A stretch of DNA of 64,000 nucleotides, from the NCBI GenBank assembly GCA_944474755.1, contig OX104111.1, forward strand, positions 114,458,545 through 114,522,544, written 5' to 3'. The notes under the pieces are model-generated. The model was not told the origin of the DNA. It did not search any database and saw nothing but the letters and a program-made list of their open reading frames with translations. This DNA comes from Limnoperna fortunei (lineage: Eukaryota > Mollusca > Bivalvia > Mytilida > Modiolidae). The translations under genes and the position numbers were made by a program. Of the stretch, positions 36,131 through 47,800 are shown piece by piece (within the stretch, counting starts at the first letter, position 1; each line of letters begins with the position of its first letter).

Positions 36131-37384
36131 AAATTGTGTTATACTACTGTTGAACGATTTTCCAAGATGTTTTATTTTATTTTCAATAACAAAGCTCTCA
36201 TTACGGTGCATATGTAAAGTTGGGAAGTCAATTCATATTGGCGTAATGCATCCATAAAAGGTATAACTTTACCATTTTTGCGTTCGTTTTTCGTTGGTTT
36301 GTATATCGTTTTACGTTTGTCTGAATGTTCATTTGCTAGACCGTTTGTTCATCCGCCCACGTTCACAAAACAAGTAACTTACTTCAAATAGTACACTAAA
36401 GGAAATTTATATTTTAGCATTTCATATTTGACAAACCTCCATTTACGTCTTCGTAACAGATTTTACTCGTGGTTATACATAAACATTTGTTCTTTTTATG
36501 TTAGCTTTTATGCCAACAAATTTCAATCAACTAACCAACTCACATACTGCCGTAAAGAAAGCGGGAGGTTTGGCATGCCATACAATTTTTACCACCATTT
36601 CTTTTGAAATGCCTTTACCTATTCAATGCCATTGTTGTTGTTACTATGTGTTTGTTTATTGATTCCGGAGTTTGCCGGTTCTCCGACTTTGATTTGTGGA
36701 TTGTTTCTTTTAACAGTTTCCTTGGTGTTCTGTTTATTGGTATTACCTTCATTTAATAACCATGCAGTTTTTATTCCTCTTCACCAGTTTAAAAAACAAT
36801 ATGTATCACAACACAATTTGGCATCGTAAAACAAAATACATGGCATGATTTACGAATACAAGTAGATAGTTAATTCTAACAAACGTGATAATGAAATATA
36901 ACTTGTAGCGTTTGAGCAACCTGACATCAGTGTGAAATTATTGTGAAATAAATCCTTACTCCTAAAAGTACATATTATATGTTATTTATAGGATAATCAA
37001 TTGCACATAGTGACAATATTTGCAATATTCACGCACGATGCGTAATTAATAAATTTGTTGATTTCATGTACATTGACTATTAATTTACATATCACTGAAA
37101 ATTTCGAGGAACTTTTTGAATATTCTTGAGCATTAGTTTTACTAGCGACGTCGTTAAGGAATTCTTTGTGACATCACATCTCTGTGATTAACCAGAATTT
37201 ATTTCAATCAGTATTCTCCATATTTCTTCACCTTTCAACGTAGCTCAAGTGCTATAGGTGCTTGTATATTAACTATAGTTATGAGCATCAAAGTTAACAA
37301 AAATATAAATATATATTTGCATGTTGTTTCTCATTAACCTATTTTTTGGGGTTTTTTGGTAAAAGAGTTGTAAAATAGATAGAC
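36131..37384. other. Unrecognised intergenic DNA
   Basis: No repeat match in the window. A 67-codon ORF at 36626-36829 is hydrophobic (begins MPLLLLLCVCLLIPEF). It lacks family motifs and has no exon or promoter context that I can support, so it is not called a gene. Confidence 0.4.
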
Positions 37385-37560
37385 CATAGATAGGTACCAT
37401 ATCTCTTTTTCACACGAGATGCATGAAGCAATTTGGCCTGTCCGTTAAATGTCTTATCAATGAAGTTTACATGACTACTTTAGGTTTGCATTTATACTTT
37501 TATCAGATGACTTAAACCGCTTTGAATCGTTATTCGAATGTGTATACCAATTCTATGTTA
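37385..37560 (+). repeat. Isolated left-shoulder copy
   Basis: ATAGGTACCATATCTCTTTT through TTACATGACTACTTTAGG to GATGACTTAAACCGC matches the junctions of S4, S8 and S10. It is followed by only one or two satellite-like units (TGTGTATACCAATTC) before other sequence, so the array behind it is lost. Confidence 0.7.
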
Positions 37561-37751
37561 TAGGTGTTTATCAGGCCTTCACGTCATGTCAACATGTGTT
37601 TTCTATCATGTCATTACGGTTGAATTAGAGAAATTTAGCATGCAACTTCTGTCAATAGATTGCAAGTAATATCATTGTTGGCAGACGCATGCTATGCGAT
37701 GTAGGCTATTATATAGACTGTTGAATAAAAATAAAAAAAAGCCGCCTAAAT

Positions 37752-37820
37752 AAGAACAGTAGCAAAGAAATCGACCGAACAATAAGAGCCGAAATTCAAT
37801 GTACAATTACATATCCGGAT
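37752..37820 (+). mobile_element. E1 fragment (5' end only)
   Basis: TAGCAAAGAAATCGACCG to ACATATCCGGATATATTA. Same truncated form as at 30305. Confidence 0.55.
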
Positions 37821-37934
37821 ATATTATATAAACTGTTAGATAACTAAATAGCTTGAAAACAAAATAGAATCTCAAATGCTCTTACCGTAGATAGGTACCA
37901 TCTTTCTTTTCACACGAGATACCTGGAGCAATTT

Positions 37935-38280
37935 TTACCTGTCATTATTCGTTTAAACCCGCTATAATTCGCTTTTGTTTTCACGAATGATTATGTTCGT
38001 CTACACCCGCTTTATATAGTTCGTACCACACAGCTAAAATAGTTTCCGATACATACACTTTATATATATTTATTTCAGTATAAAGCGGGTATATTCTACA
38101 AGTATATCCGCGATATATTGTTCTGATATACCGTTTTAAATTTTTCGTTTTTTGTGTACCAGCTTTATGTCGTTCGTGTCTACACGTTCTAAACCGTTTG
38201 CATCTACACTTTTTATTTCCTTCGTGGATATTTGCGTGACATCCTAAGTGTATACCCCTTTTATATTTCTTTCGTAGATT
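37935..38280 (+). repeat. 24-bp minisatellite block S5a
   Basis: About 14 degenerate units with landmarks GTGTACCAGCTTTATG (38155) and GTCTACACGTTCTAAACCG (38178). They equal those of S2 (3825-3870) and S10 (62370-62410). A weakened form of the inverted-unit dyad is at about 38050-38095. Confidence 0.88.
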
Positions 38281-38306
38281 GCATATTTCTGGTAAATATG
38301 ACCCAG

Positions 38307-38428
38307 TACAGATGAGCTCACGCGCACACATCTGTACTTGCTGCGTCATCCAATCAAAACGCCAGAAACAAGAACGTTGTTATGGAAGTATAACAACGTT
38401 CTTTTATGACGTTCTTGTTTCTGGCGTT
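38307..38428. repeat. Inverted repeats (hairpin cluster) of the foldback
   Basis: First dyad GTACAGATG (38307) / CATCTGTAC (38329). Second dyad, 20-bp arms AACGCCAGAAACAAGAACGT (38358-38377) and its exact complement (38409-38428), with an alternative inner stem GAACGTTGTTAT / ATAACAACGTTC. The arrangement is repeated at 43851-43974. Confidence 0.8.
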
Positions 38429-38521
38429 CTGAATTGATTTCAGAGACAATGGAGTATAAAACAACGAAGAGTCTATAGAATATAGCAATGTGAAAGTTGT
38501 TGGTTTACGGAAGAATAGATA

Positions 38522-38676
38522 CTTTCATGCGTTTTTGGGAAAGCCCTGTGAACTTTCACTCGTGATAGAAATTGTTATGTCTTTTGGCTCGTTCTGCTTC
38601 GCTTCACTCGCGAAAACACATAAAATTTCTATCACTCGTGAAAGATCAAACAGTCTTTCCCAAAAACGTATGAAAG
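38522..38676. mobile_element. 155-bp foldback element copy 1
   Basis: Outer arms 38522-38543 and 38655-38676 match at 21 of 22 positions (CTTTCATGCGTTTTTGGG and complement). Inner arms 38553-38591 and 38607-38644 are also complementary with a few mismatches (CTTTCACTCGTGATAGAAA). Short ORFs on both strands come from this palindrome. Confidence 0.78.
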
Positions 38677-38696
38677 AACCTATTATTCTTGTTATT

Positions 38697-39070
38697 GAGC
38701 TGTATATCGTTCGTGTATACCCGTTTAACATCGTTCGTTACAGTTTGTGGTACTCCCACTTTATATAGTTGGTGCCTCCAAGCTTTATCTCGCTCATTTA
38801 CCTCCTTTTTATATCGTTTATTTATACAGTTTTATATCTGTCTTGTGTACCTGCTCTAGATCGTTCTAATATTTCTGCTGTATATCGTTTATATCGTTTG
38901 CGTTAAGGGCTTAATATCTTTCCGGTTTGCCTACTTTATAGAGTTCATGTTAAACCACTCTGTGTTTCATTGTATAACCACTTAATATCGTTTCTACATA
39001 CCAGTTTGTTTTGTAAACTGGAGCATAGCCGCATTTTAAATGTTTGTGTGTATACGATTTTGATTGCTAG
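38697..39070 (+). repeat. 24-bp minisatellite block S5b
   Basis: Satellite resumes after the foldback (TATATCGTTCGTGTATACCC) and runs to the SINE insertion at 39071. Variant order matches S2 (4.0-4.38 kb). Confidence 0.88.
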
Positions 39071-39339
39071 TTTTGTTTGTTTTGTTTGGATGTTGTTTAA
39101 CGCCACTTTCAGGAATTTGTTTCAGCTGTATCATGACGTCCAGTTTTTATTGGAGGAAAGCCGAAGTACCCAGAGTAAATTCCCGACCTTCGGTAGGAAA
39201 ACTGACAATTCTTGTCTATTAAGATTTGCAGTCAAACGCACCCTGCCCGCAGTGAGGTTCTAATCCGCAATTTCAGTGTTGACAGACCATGTGATCAATA
39301 GCAGACGAACTACCTTAATCACTCGGCCATCGAGGCCCC
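39071..39339 (-). mobile_element. tRNA-derived SINE, full-length copy
   Basis: Read on the minus strand, the head is GGGGCCTCGATGGCCGAGTG, a Leu/Ser-like A-box. A B-box-like GCGGATTAGAACCTC lies at about 39254-39268. Next come a body with ACTTCGGCTTTCCTCC and AAAAACTGGACGTCATG, then GTGGCGTTAAACA and an AAACAAAACAAAC tail. It interrupts satellite: intact arrays read CGATTGTTATCGTTGT at this point (53828), and ATTG-containing motifs flank the insertion as a possible imperfect target duplication. It has no coding capacity and would depend on LINE machinery. Confidence 0.85.
39254..39268 (-). promoter_or_regulatory. Pol III B-box-like element of the SINE
   Basis: The minus strand reads GCGGATTAGAACCTC, near the B-box consensus GGTTCGANTCC. 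With the A-box at about 39315-39330 it forms the internal promoter arrangement of tRNA-derived SINEs. Whether it is active is unknown. Confidence 0.5.
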
Positions 39340-41065
39340 TTTATTGTTGGTCTATGCCCGATTTCTAACTGTCTTGTCTAAACGCTTAATGTCGTACGTG
39401 AATAACCACGTTATATAGTTGTTTGATTCCGGCTTGTTATCCTTTTTGTGCTGCTATATATCGTTCTCGTATGCAAGCTTTATGTCCTTCTTATTAACCA
39501 GCTTTATTTTATTCCAGTTTGCCCAAGTTATACTATTCTTGTAAACCAGCTGGAAATCGTTCGTGCTTTTCCAATTGGTATTGTTCTTTTATATCCACTT
39601 TATATGGCTTGTGTATACCCGCTTAATATATGTTTAACAATCCTCTTAAATAGTTTGAGTACACTCACTTGATGAATTTCGGGTCCTAACGCTTTGTATC
39701 GTTTGTGTGCATACTCTTTATACCGTTTTATACCCGTTTTATACTCTCGTATCGTTCGCATATAAATGCTGTATATGGATTTTGTATACCATCTTTATAT
39801 CGTTCACGTATACTCGATGCATATCGTTTTTGTATACCCGATTATATCGAACTTGTATACCCAATGTATATTGTTTTACGTATACCCGCTTCATATCGTT
39901 CGTATTTTTGTCTATGCCGGCTTTATATCGTTCGTGTATACCTCCTTTTAGTGTTTGTGTTTGCCCGTTATATGTATTTATGGTTTAACTGCTTGATATC
40001 GTTCATATATACCAGCGTTATATCATTCTAAAAAAACTCGCTTAGAATCGTTCTTGAATACCCGCTTTACAAGCTACTTTTTTGCGCGCTTTTTATCGTT
40101 ATTGTATACTCGCTATTGTATACTCGCATGATATCGTTCTATATGCGCTTTCTAATTTCCGTTCATTCCCGTTTTCCTAAGTTCGTGTTTACAAGCGTGA
40201 TATAGTAAATGCATGGCCGCTTTATATACATCTTTATACCCGCTTGATATCATTTCATTATACACAATTCACATCATTTTGTATGAAGCTTAATATCCTA
40301 TTTGTATTCCCGCTTGATACTTTTCTTTCATAGAGAATTTATATTGCTCTTGTATTCCGCTTTTATATTGTATTTCTATGTCCAATTTATATTGTTCTTG
40401 AATGCCAGCATTATTTCGCACGTCTACACGTTTTATATAGTTAGTGTCTACACTCGTTATATCGTTAGAGTACATTCACTTTATATGATTCGTTTAAACC
40501 CGCTTGATATCGTTGTTATGTACCCGCATTTGTTTCGTTTGTATACATTTGCTTTATATCGAGTGTGTATATCCGTACTGCATCGTTCACGTACACCCAC
40601 TGTACATCGTTTGTTTATACTCGCTTGATATCGTTGTCGTATAACAATATATATCGCTCGTGTTTACCTCTTTTTGTCTTTTGTGCATATCCGATTTATA
40701 TAGTTTGTACTTTTCCTTTTGTTATCGTTCCTTTTTACCTTCTATGCAGATTTCTGTTGTTCTTGTATACCAGCTTTATGTCTTTCATGTATTCCTGCTT
40801 CATATTGTTCCATCAGGCCTGTTTTATATCTTTAGTGCCTAAACGTGTTTAGTGTCTATACGTTTTATCGTTGGTTTCTACTTGGTATCCGCTACATTTC
40901 GTTCGTTTATACCTACTTTATGTTGTAATTATATTCCCGCTTTTATATCGTTCTTCTTTATCCGGTTATATAAATTTCCGCCTTATATTTTTCGCTTATA
41001 CAAGCTTTATATCGTTCGCGTATACACTTGTTTATCGTTCGTGTGTACCCTCTTGATAAGGACAC
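39340..41065 (+). repeat. 24-bp minisatellite block S5c
   Basis: About 70 units up to the right shoulder. Landmarks in the common order are GTTTTCCTAAGTTCGTG (40170), TATAAATGCTGTATATGG (39759) and CCGTACTGCATCGTTCACG (40573). At 40766-40785 it shows the uninterrupted target site of the MITE. Confidence 0.92.
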
Positions 41066-42900
41066 TGTACAACAATTATTCTATGATACAAATACCTATG
41101 GTTCGTTTGCCTCTTTGTACAATTTTACTAAATAATTAGGGTCGAAATTTGGAAGTCAGGACTTTTACACTGTCTGTCTTTACCTCCCCAAAACCTTGCT
41201 GTGGGCAACTCTTGAATTATATGTGCACAATTATTATAAGGATGACAGTACTACGTAAGCATCTTTAGAAACATACCTTAGTTTTCATATCTCGATTCAG
41301 ATTCGTATTATTATTTAGAACCTATAAATCAAGATTTGCAATCGTGACTTGACTTTCGACTATGGTTGTTTGGTTGGTTGCCATTCTTTAATTCACCAGC
41401 CTTATTTCATGTGTGTAATTGAACAAGGTGTCAAAACCGTATCATTTTAAATAAAAAAGGAGGCCTCGGTGCCCGAGTGTTAAATGCCGTTAATAATGTT
41501 CTACCGATAATGTGGTCTGTTAACATTAAGGTTGTGTTTGAGGCTAAGTCCTGGTACTCCTACTTCCCTCCTTCCCCAAAAAACTGGACGCCATGATATA
41601 GCTGACGACTGTTCAAAATGTCTCATATAGCACCGTTCAAACAAATAAGAAATAAATATAGTCTTTCTTTATGAATAACGTTTTAGGTCTTCAAAAAACA
41701 TGTATATGAACAGAATTACAGTTTTAAAAGTTGATCGAAATGTATTTGTGTTAGCATTTTTTATGATAATGTAAGAAATAATCTTTAAAAATCTTTAAGC
41801 ATCTTGGCAGATTCTAAATGCACAAAAACACTAATATATGTATTTAGTTTCTACAGTCAAAACTACATTTTTATTCTGTCAAAATCCAATATTGAATAGA
41901 GGTTTATTTGGTCGTAGACCAGTCATAATTTGTTGCAATGAAAATAAATAATAGTTTTTACGATGTTCTCGAGGTATGTGATCTAAATAATAACATTGAA
42001 CTTAATGAACTTTTGACTCATAAATATATCCTTATATGTGATTTTTTTAAACAATTCTAAAAGGACGTATTCGTCCGTCTGACCTCTATAATAGAAGATC
42101 GTGTTACATCGTTAAATCTTTAAGAAACAAAGTAAAACAAGACATTTAAATTTGTACTTAGATATAACCTGTTCGAATGACTTCAACACGGTCATTTAAG
42201 CAAATCACCTGTTTCAATTCATTTTTTTCTAACTACAATAGTTTAGAATTTTTGTTCCATCAATGTTGTCCTAATTTCATGACATACTTTTGAAACGCTA
42301 GCCCCATTAAAGTTGTGTTTATTTGTTTTAACCCATTTTTCATTTCATATTTTTTCTACTGAAAATATGATCTTTCAAGTTAGTAGTCTTCAATCTTGAA
42401 CTTGTTCAAATCTCTGTTATTTCAAATACTTGCAATTTTTTAAAACATTTCTAGTTTGACATAAGTTTGTAATACAAAATAAAATTACATTCAAGCGCAT
42501 CGTATAAAGCCATGTCTAGTTACTCAACATGTATTATCTGTGTAAACGTTTCAAAAAACAGATCACATTGAGATCTATTTTATATGTTGAATACGATTCC
42601 AATAAATAAAAAACAATGTATGTTTATAAGCCCAAACGTTTTACTTTTAAGAAAATATTTTATCACAGTGCAAAATCCAAATATGTTGTAAAGCATGGCT
42701 ACTGTAAAAAACAACAACTCACTACTTTATAAATAAGGATGTTTCTTTTCGGGTAAAATTTATATCGTTGTGACATCAAAAGAAACATATCTGTCACATA
42801 ATTGGCGTAAAATGGGCCAAACTCAAAATGGAGTTAAGATCCACTGGAACAACAGTCAGCAATATACCATAATGCACATAAACACCTTTCATTGCATATG
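41065..42900 (+). repeat. Right shoulder copy RS2
   Basis: Starts ACAATTATTCTATGATACA after the last satellite units and is collinear with 610-2390, including the SINE and the segment with GACTAGTCATAATT-like sequence. It ends with a piece around ATATACCATAATGCACA (42865). An inserted segment at 42630-42800 is absent from RS1. No gene was seen. Confidence 0.82.
41459..41650 (+). mobile_element. tRNA-derived SINE within RS2
   Basis: Head GAGGCCTCGGTGCCCGAGTG with a near-canonical A-box. Body GGTACTCCTACTTCCCTCC then AAACTGGACGCCATGATATA. Same position as the SINE at 1042-1225. Confidence 0.75.
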
Positions 42901-43107
42901 TTATCAATTGAAAATGTGAATATTTCAAGTTAGTAGTTTTCGATCTTGAACTTGTCCAAACCTCTATTATTCCAAATACTTGCAATCTTTTAAAACATTT
43001 CTTGTCTAACATTATTTTGTCAAATTAAAATAATGTTTCTTTTTAGGTTACATTTATATTGTCTAATTATTTAATAAGTTAAATATCAAAAAGCCACATT
43101 TATGCGT
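42900..43107. other. Rearranged right-shoulder fragment and junction
   Basis: GTGAATATTTCAAGTTAGTA and CCAAACCTCTATTATTCC repeat a piece of RS2 already present at about 42370-42440, so a local partial duplication lies here before the 43.1-kb segmental duplication starts. Confidence 0.5.
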
Positions 43108-43494
43108 CTGTTTATCAGGCCTTTACGTCATGTCAACATGTGCTTTCTATCATGTCATTACAGTTGAATTAGAGAAATTTGGCATGCACCTTCTGTCAAT
43201 AGATTGCATGTAATATCATTGCTGGCAGACGCATGCTATGCGATGTAGGCTATTATATAGACTGTTGAATAAAAATATAAAAAAGCCGCCTAAATAAGAA
43301 CAGTAGCAAAGAAATCGACCGAACAATAAGAGCCGAAATTCAATGTACAATTACATATCCGGATATATTAAATAAACTGTTAGCTAACTAAATAACTTGA
43401 AAACAAAATAGAATCTCGAATGCTCTTACCGTAGATAGGTTCCATTTTACTTTTCACACGAGATACCTGAAGCAAGTTTTACCTGTCATTTTTC

Positions 43495-43830
43495 TTTTAA
43501 ACCCGCTATAATTCGCTTTTGTTTTCCCGAATGATTATGTTCGTCTACACCCGCATTATATAGTTCGTAACAAACAGCTAAAATAGTTTCCGATACATAC
43601 ACTTTATATATATTTATTTCAGTATAAAGCGGGTATATTCTACAAGTATATCTGCGATATATTGTTTTGTTATACCCGTTTTAAATTTTTCGTTTTTTGT
43701 GTACCAGCTTTATATCGTTCGTGTCTACACGTTCTATACCGTTTACATCTACACTTTTTATTTCCTTCGTGGATATTGGCGTGACATCCTAAGTGCATAC
43801 CCCTTTTATATTTCTTTCGAAGATGGCCGA
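43495..43830 (+). repeat. 24-bp minisatellite block S6a
   Basis: Same 14 or so units in the same order as S5a. This follows from the segmental duplication. Confidence 0.88.
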
Positions 43831-43850
43831 CTTTTCGTACATATGACCCA

Positions 43851-43974
43851 GTACAGATGAGCTCACGCGCACACATCTGTACTTGCTGCGTCATCCAATC
43901 AAAACGCCATAAACAAGAACGTTGTCATGGAAGTATAACAACGTTCTTCTATGACGGTCTTGTTTCTGGCGTTC
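43851..43974. repeat. Hairpin cluster, second copy
   Basis: GTACAGATG/CATCTGTAC dyad at 43851-43881, then AACGCCATAAACAAGAACGT and a partly mutated complementary arm ending GTTTCTGGCGTT at about 43973. The outer stem has decayed compared with 38358-38428. Confidence 0.75.
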
Positions 43975-44066
43975 TGACTGGATTTCAGAGACAATGAAGT
44001 ATAAAACAACGAAGAGTCTATAGGAAATAGCAATGTGAAAGTTGTTGGCTTACGATAGAATAGGTA

Positions 44067-44221
44067 CTTTCATGCGTTTTTGGGAAAGCCCTGTGAACTT
44101 TCACTCGTGATAGAAATTGTTATGTCTTTTGGCTCGTTCTGCTGCGCTCCACTCGCGAAAAGACATAAAATTTCTATCACTCGTGAAAGATCAAACAGTC
44201 TTGCCCAAAAACGTATGAAAG
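44067..44221. mobile_element. 155-bp foldback element copy 2
   Basis: Same length and arms as 38522-38676, with scattered substitutions (for example GCTCCACTCGCGAAAAGAC). It lies between the same flanks, so it was copied with the segmental duplication rather than inserted independently. Confidence 0.78.
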
Positions 44222-44239
44222 AACCTATTATTCTTGTTA

Positions 44240-45308
44240 TTGGGCTGTATATCGTTCATGTATAGCGTTTGATATCGTTCGTTACAATTCGCTTTAACAT
44301 TTGTTGTACACCAACTTTATAAAACTCGTGTACATCCGATTTATATCATTCCTTTATACCTGCTTTATGTCTTTCACGTATATCTGATCTTTATTGTACG
44401 GATAGTTCTGATGTAAATCGATTTGTATATCGCTTTCGTTGCGTTCACGTACCGCTCTGTATCTCGTTCCGGTATATACCCGCTTTCGTGCTTTCTCGAC
44501 TGATATCGTCTGCGTTTACAGGATTAATATCTTTCCTATGGCCGCTTTAACGTGTATGTCTTATTGATATATCTCATGTATACCCGCTTAATCTCGTTCT
44601 TCTTTGCCCGCTTTCTTACGTTCATTTATATCAGTTTACTTATATTCGTGTTTGCACGCTTGATGTACACGTATATCAACGTTATATAATTCTTTGATAC
44701 CCGCTTGTTGTTTTTTTCTTGATAGCCGTTATATATCGTTCTCGTATACAAGCTTTATATACTTCTGCTTCTGATATAGCCGCTTTATATTGTTCTTGTA
44801 TTCCGAATTAATATTTTTCTTGTAAGCCCAATTAATATTGTTCTTGCATACCCATTGTATGCCGTTCTTGTATACCCGCTTTATATCGCTTGTGTGTACA
44901 AACTTGATATCATTGGAATAATCCTCACCTACGTTATTTGTTCGGTCCTCACGCTTTGTATCGTTCGTGTACACACTCTTTAAATCGTTTTATTACCGTT
45001 ATATGCATGTGTTACCTCTCTATATCGTTCGCATATAAATGCAATATATCGATTTTGTATACCATCTTTATATCGTTCACGTATACCCTCTTTATATCGT
45101 TTGTGTTTACCGTCTTTAGATGGTTCTTGTGTACCCGCTTATATCGATCTTTTATACATACTTTAAACTATTTACGTATACAACCTTTATATCGTTTTAT
45201 TTTCGATTATATAATATCGTACGTGTATATCAGATTTCTTTTATATCAGCTTGATATCGTTTCCTTATACAAGCTTTATATTTTTGTATACTCACTTTAT
45301 ACTTTATA
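44240..45308 (+). repeat. 24-bp minisatellite block S6b
   Basis: About 44 degenerate units. Landmarks match S2 4.0-4.95 kb in order, such as the TATAAATGCAATATATCG unit at 45031. It ends at the SINE 3' fragment. Confidence 0.9.
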
Positions 45309-45382
45309 CTCCGGGTACTCCAGCTTCCTTCCATGACAAAATGCTGAAAGTGGCGTTAAACACCATCAAACAAACAAACAAA
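45309..45382 (+). mobile_element. 3' part of a tRNA-derived SINE
   Basis: CTCCGGGTACTCCAGCTTCC, then ATGCTGAAAGTGGCGTTAAA, then CACCATCAAACAAACAAAC. This is the intact 3' end of the SINE family. The tRNA-like head is missing, as is typical of 5' truncation. Confidence 0.75.
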
Positions 45383-46410
45383 TCATTTATATTCGTGTGT
45401 ATCAGTTTTTGTGGTTGAAGTAAAAGTAACATTTCGTGGGATTCTTAAATTCGTTGTTGGCGAAAAAAAATGTAAAATGAGGGCATCGCTTACATATTAT
45501 GGTATTCACATACGGTGTTAGTCTGTACATTTTCTAATACGTCATTTTCAAGATATAATCGTTCCCGGGAGATGACAATTATAATGCTGATCACGGGATT
45601 TTATAGAAATTTACGGTACTTGTATTGGAAAGCGGTGACATTAAAATGAAATGGGATAGCTTAAGAAAGACGATTCAAAACGAAACTGTTTGTTGTTGTT
45701 GCGTGGTGAATAGTCCGCACTTAACATAAACTTTTGAAATGGGTTGTGTTTGTGCCTTTTTATGTCGTTTGTAAACACAATTTTAAATGACGGTGCGTTT
45801 AGAAACTACCCAAAATAAAATAAAGCGATGCCATTTATTACATGATTGTGTACATCCAACTACCTATCTTGAAAACGTCGTATTTATTTTTGTGTTTACA
45901 AAGAAACATCAAGTAATTAAGATTAAACCGATTTTGATTTGTAACAGTAAACATAATTAACATAATTAATAAACATGTCATTTTATGAAAACAAATCTAA
46001 GTCAACAGTTCATTGTAAATATGTCGTACATTCCCTGGGGCAAAGATTATTTGTTTGTCAATAAACTTAATGGCTATAGTTAGTGGTTTTAAATGATGGA
46101 AATGACTATAAAAGGTGTTAAAAATAAAAAGTAGAATGCTTTATTGTCGTTATTTCAATTAAGAAAGCTACTTAATATTTGTTTATATATCAAGACTTCA
46201 AAACGAAAAGGCACAAGGGGGACTACGTTCATTACTGACGGGATTACGCAATTAAAAAATAACAACGATACTTTTTATCAATTGTATTTCTGTTTTGTGT
46301 CATAAACACAGTAAAGTTGCTCATAATGCAAAATTGACATATCCAGCGAAACGATATCAATATAACTATGCATCTTGAACATCAGTAGTCATTATACATG
46401 TAAACAACCG
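45383..46410. other. Unrecognised AT-rich DNA between S6b and S7
   Basis: No repeat match in the window and no ORF above about 60 codons with support. Candidate single-copy DNA. Confidence 0.4.
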
Positions 46411-47465
46411 TACAGCTTTATGTCGTTCGGACATTTCTGATTTATACCGAAGTGTATATCCGCATCATATCGTTCACGTACGCCTCTGTATCTCGTTCAT
46501 TTATATACCTGATTTTGTGCCTTCCCTATTAATATCGCTTGCGTTTACCGGCTTAATATCTTTCGGGTTTACTTACTATATTCAGATCGTGTTAAACTGC
46601 TCTGTTTATTTATTGTGTAACCGCTTGATATCGTTTGTATCTGCACGTTCTAGAAAATTGGTGTATAGCCGCTTTCTGAGTGTTTGTGTAGATCCGATTG
46701 TTATTGTGTGTTCTATGCCCACTTTCTGACGGTCCGGTATAAATGCATGATATCGTACGTGTTTCTCCTTTTTATTCAGCTGATGGATACCCGCTAGATC
46801 TCGTTCTTCATTGGCCGCTTTCGGACTTTCGTTTATATCCGTTAACGTGGCTCTACGCTTGATGTCGTCCGTATATAACCACGTTATATAGTTATTTTAT
46901 TTCCTCTCATTATCCTTTTTATGGCCGCTATATATCGTTCACTTATACAAGCTTTATACCCTTCTGATATACCCGGTTTATATTGTTCTTGTATGCCAGA
47001 TTTTTATTATTCTTGTATGCCGAAGTTATATTCTTTTTGTAAACCAGCTTTAAATCTGTTGTGTATATTGCTTTATATTGTTCCTTTATAAACACTTTAT
47101 ATCTTTTTTGCATACCCGCTTAATATACATCGTGTATACCCGCTTTATATCGCTTGTGTATACCCATTTGATATCGTTGTAACCATCCTTTTAAATAGTT
47201 TGTGTACACCCATTTTATGTAGTTCTGGTCAACACGCTTTGGATCATTCTTGTGCGTACTATTTCTATCGTTTTATTTATGTGTTTCCTCTTTATATCGT
47301 TCGCATATAGATGCTGCATATCGTTTGCCTATAGCGTTCGTGAATACATCCTTGAAATCGTTTGTATTTTAAAGTTATATTTATTTATTGTGTAGTAGCT
47401 TTATATCGCTTTTATATACAAGCGTTATATGGTTCTAGGATACCCGCTTAATATCGGTCTTGTAT
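46410..47465 (+). repeat. 24-bp minisatellite block S7
   Basis: Starts mid-array (TTATGTCGTTCGGACATTTC) without the left shoulder, matching S2 from about 4097. It runs to the type-B right flank at TGTATATAGAATATACAAC. It is a left-truncated array. Confidence 0.9.
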
Positions 47466-47800
47466 ATAGAATATACAACTGAACATGAGATATCATTTTA
47501 TCATCAGTGGTATTATATGGCGAAACGATAGCTGACTTCATTATACAATTTTGCAGGTATACTGATCGTGAAAGTCTTATCTCACACACGGATACAAATA
47601 ATTACAACACTGTATCATTGATGGAATAAATTAACTTTCAACAGTGGTGATGATCACTATCATAATCTGCTTTCACATTCAGGGCTATCGACATGTATAT
47701 TCTAGGTAGCATTTTTATTTATCAACTCTTGCATCATTCCCATATGTCAAATATATCTATTTTTTAAAGTGATGTTAATTTAGAAGCAATCTCATTTTTA
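47465..47800 (+). repeat. Type-B right flank of the satellite, copy 1
   Basis: From ATAGAATATACAACTGAAC, through GCTTTCACATTCAGGGCTATC and AACTCTTGCATCATTCCC, to TTTAGAAGCAATCTCATTTT. The same sequence follows S10 at 63680. It is a second kind of array terminus, distinct from RS1-RS5. Confidence 0.88.

Larger units (their letters stand above)
37563..38800 (+). repeat. Segmental duplication copy 1 (partner at 43.1 kb)
   Basis: Matches 43108-44330 almost throughout, including an E1 fragment, a short satellite stretch (37.94-38.28 kb) and a composite foldback. Differences are scattered substitutions. Confidence 0.9.
43108..44330 (+). repeat. Segmental duplication copy 2 (partner at 37.56 kb)
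   Basis: Collinear with 37563-38800. Contains an E1 fragment at 43313-43375, satellite at 43495-43830, hairpins at 43851-43974 and a foldback at 44067-44221. Confidence 0.9.

Noticed and set aside
36626..36829. Hydrophobic 67-codon ORF beginning MPLLLLLCVC
   Set aside because: Looks like a signal peptide only because of a T-rich stretch. No cysteine pattern, family motif or exon context supports a gene.
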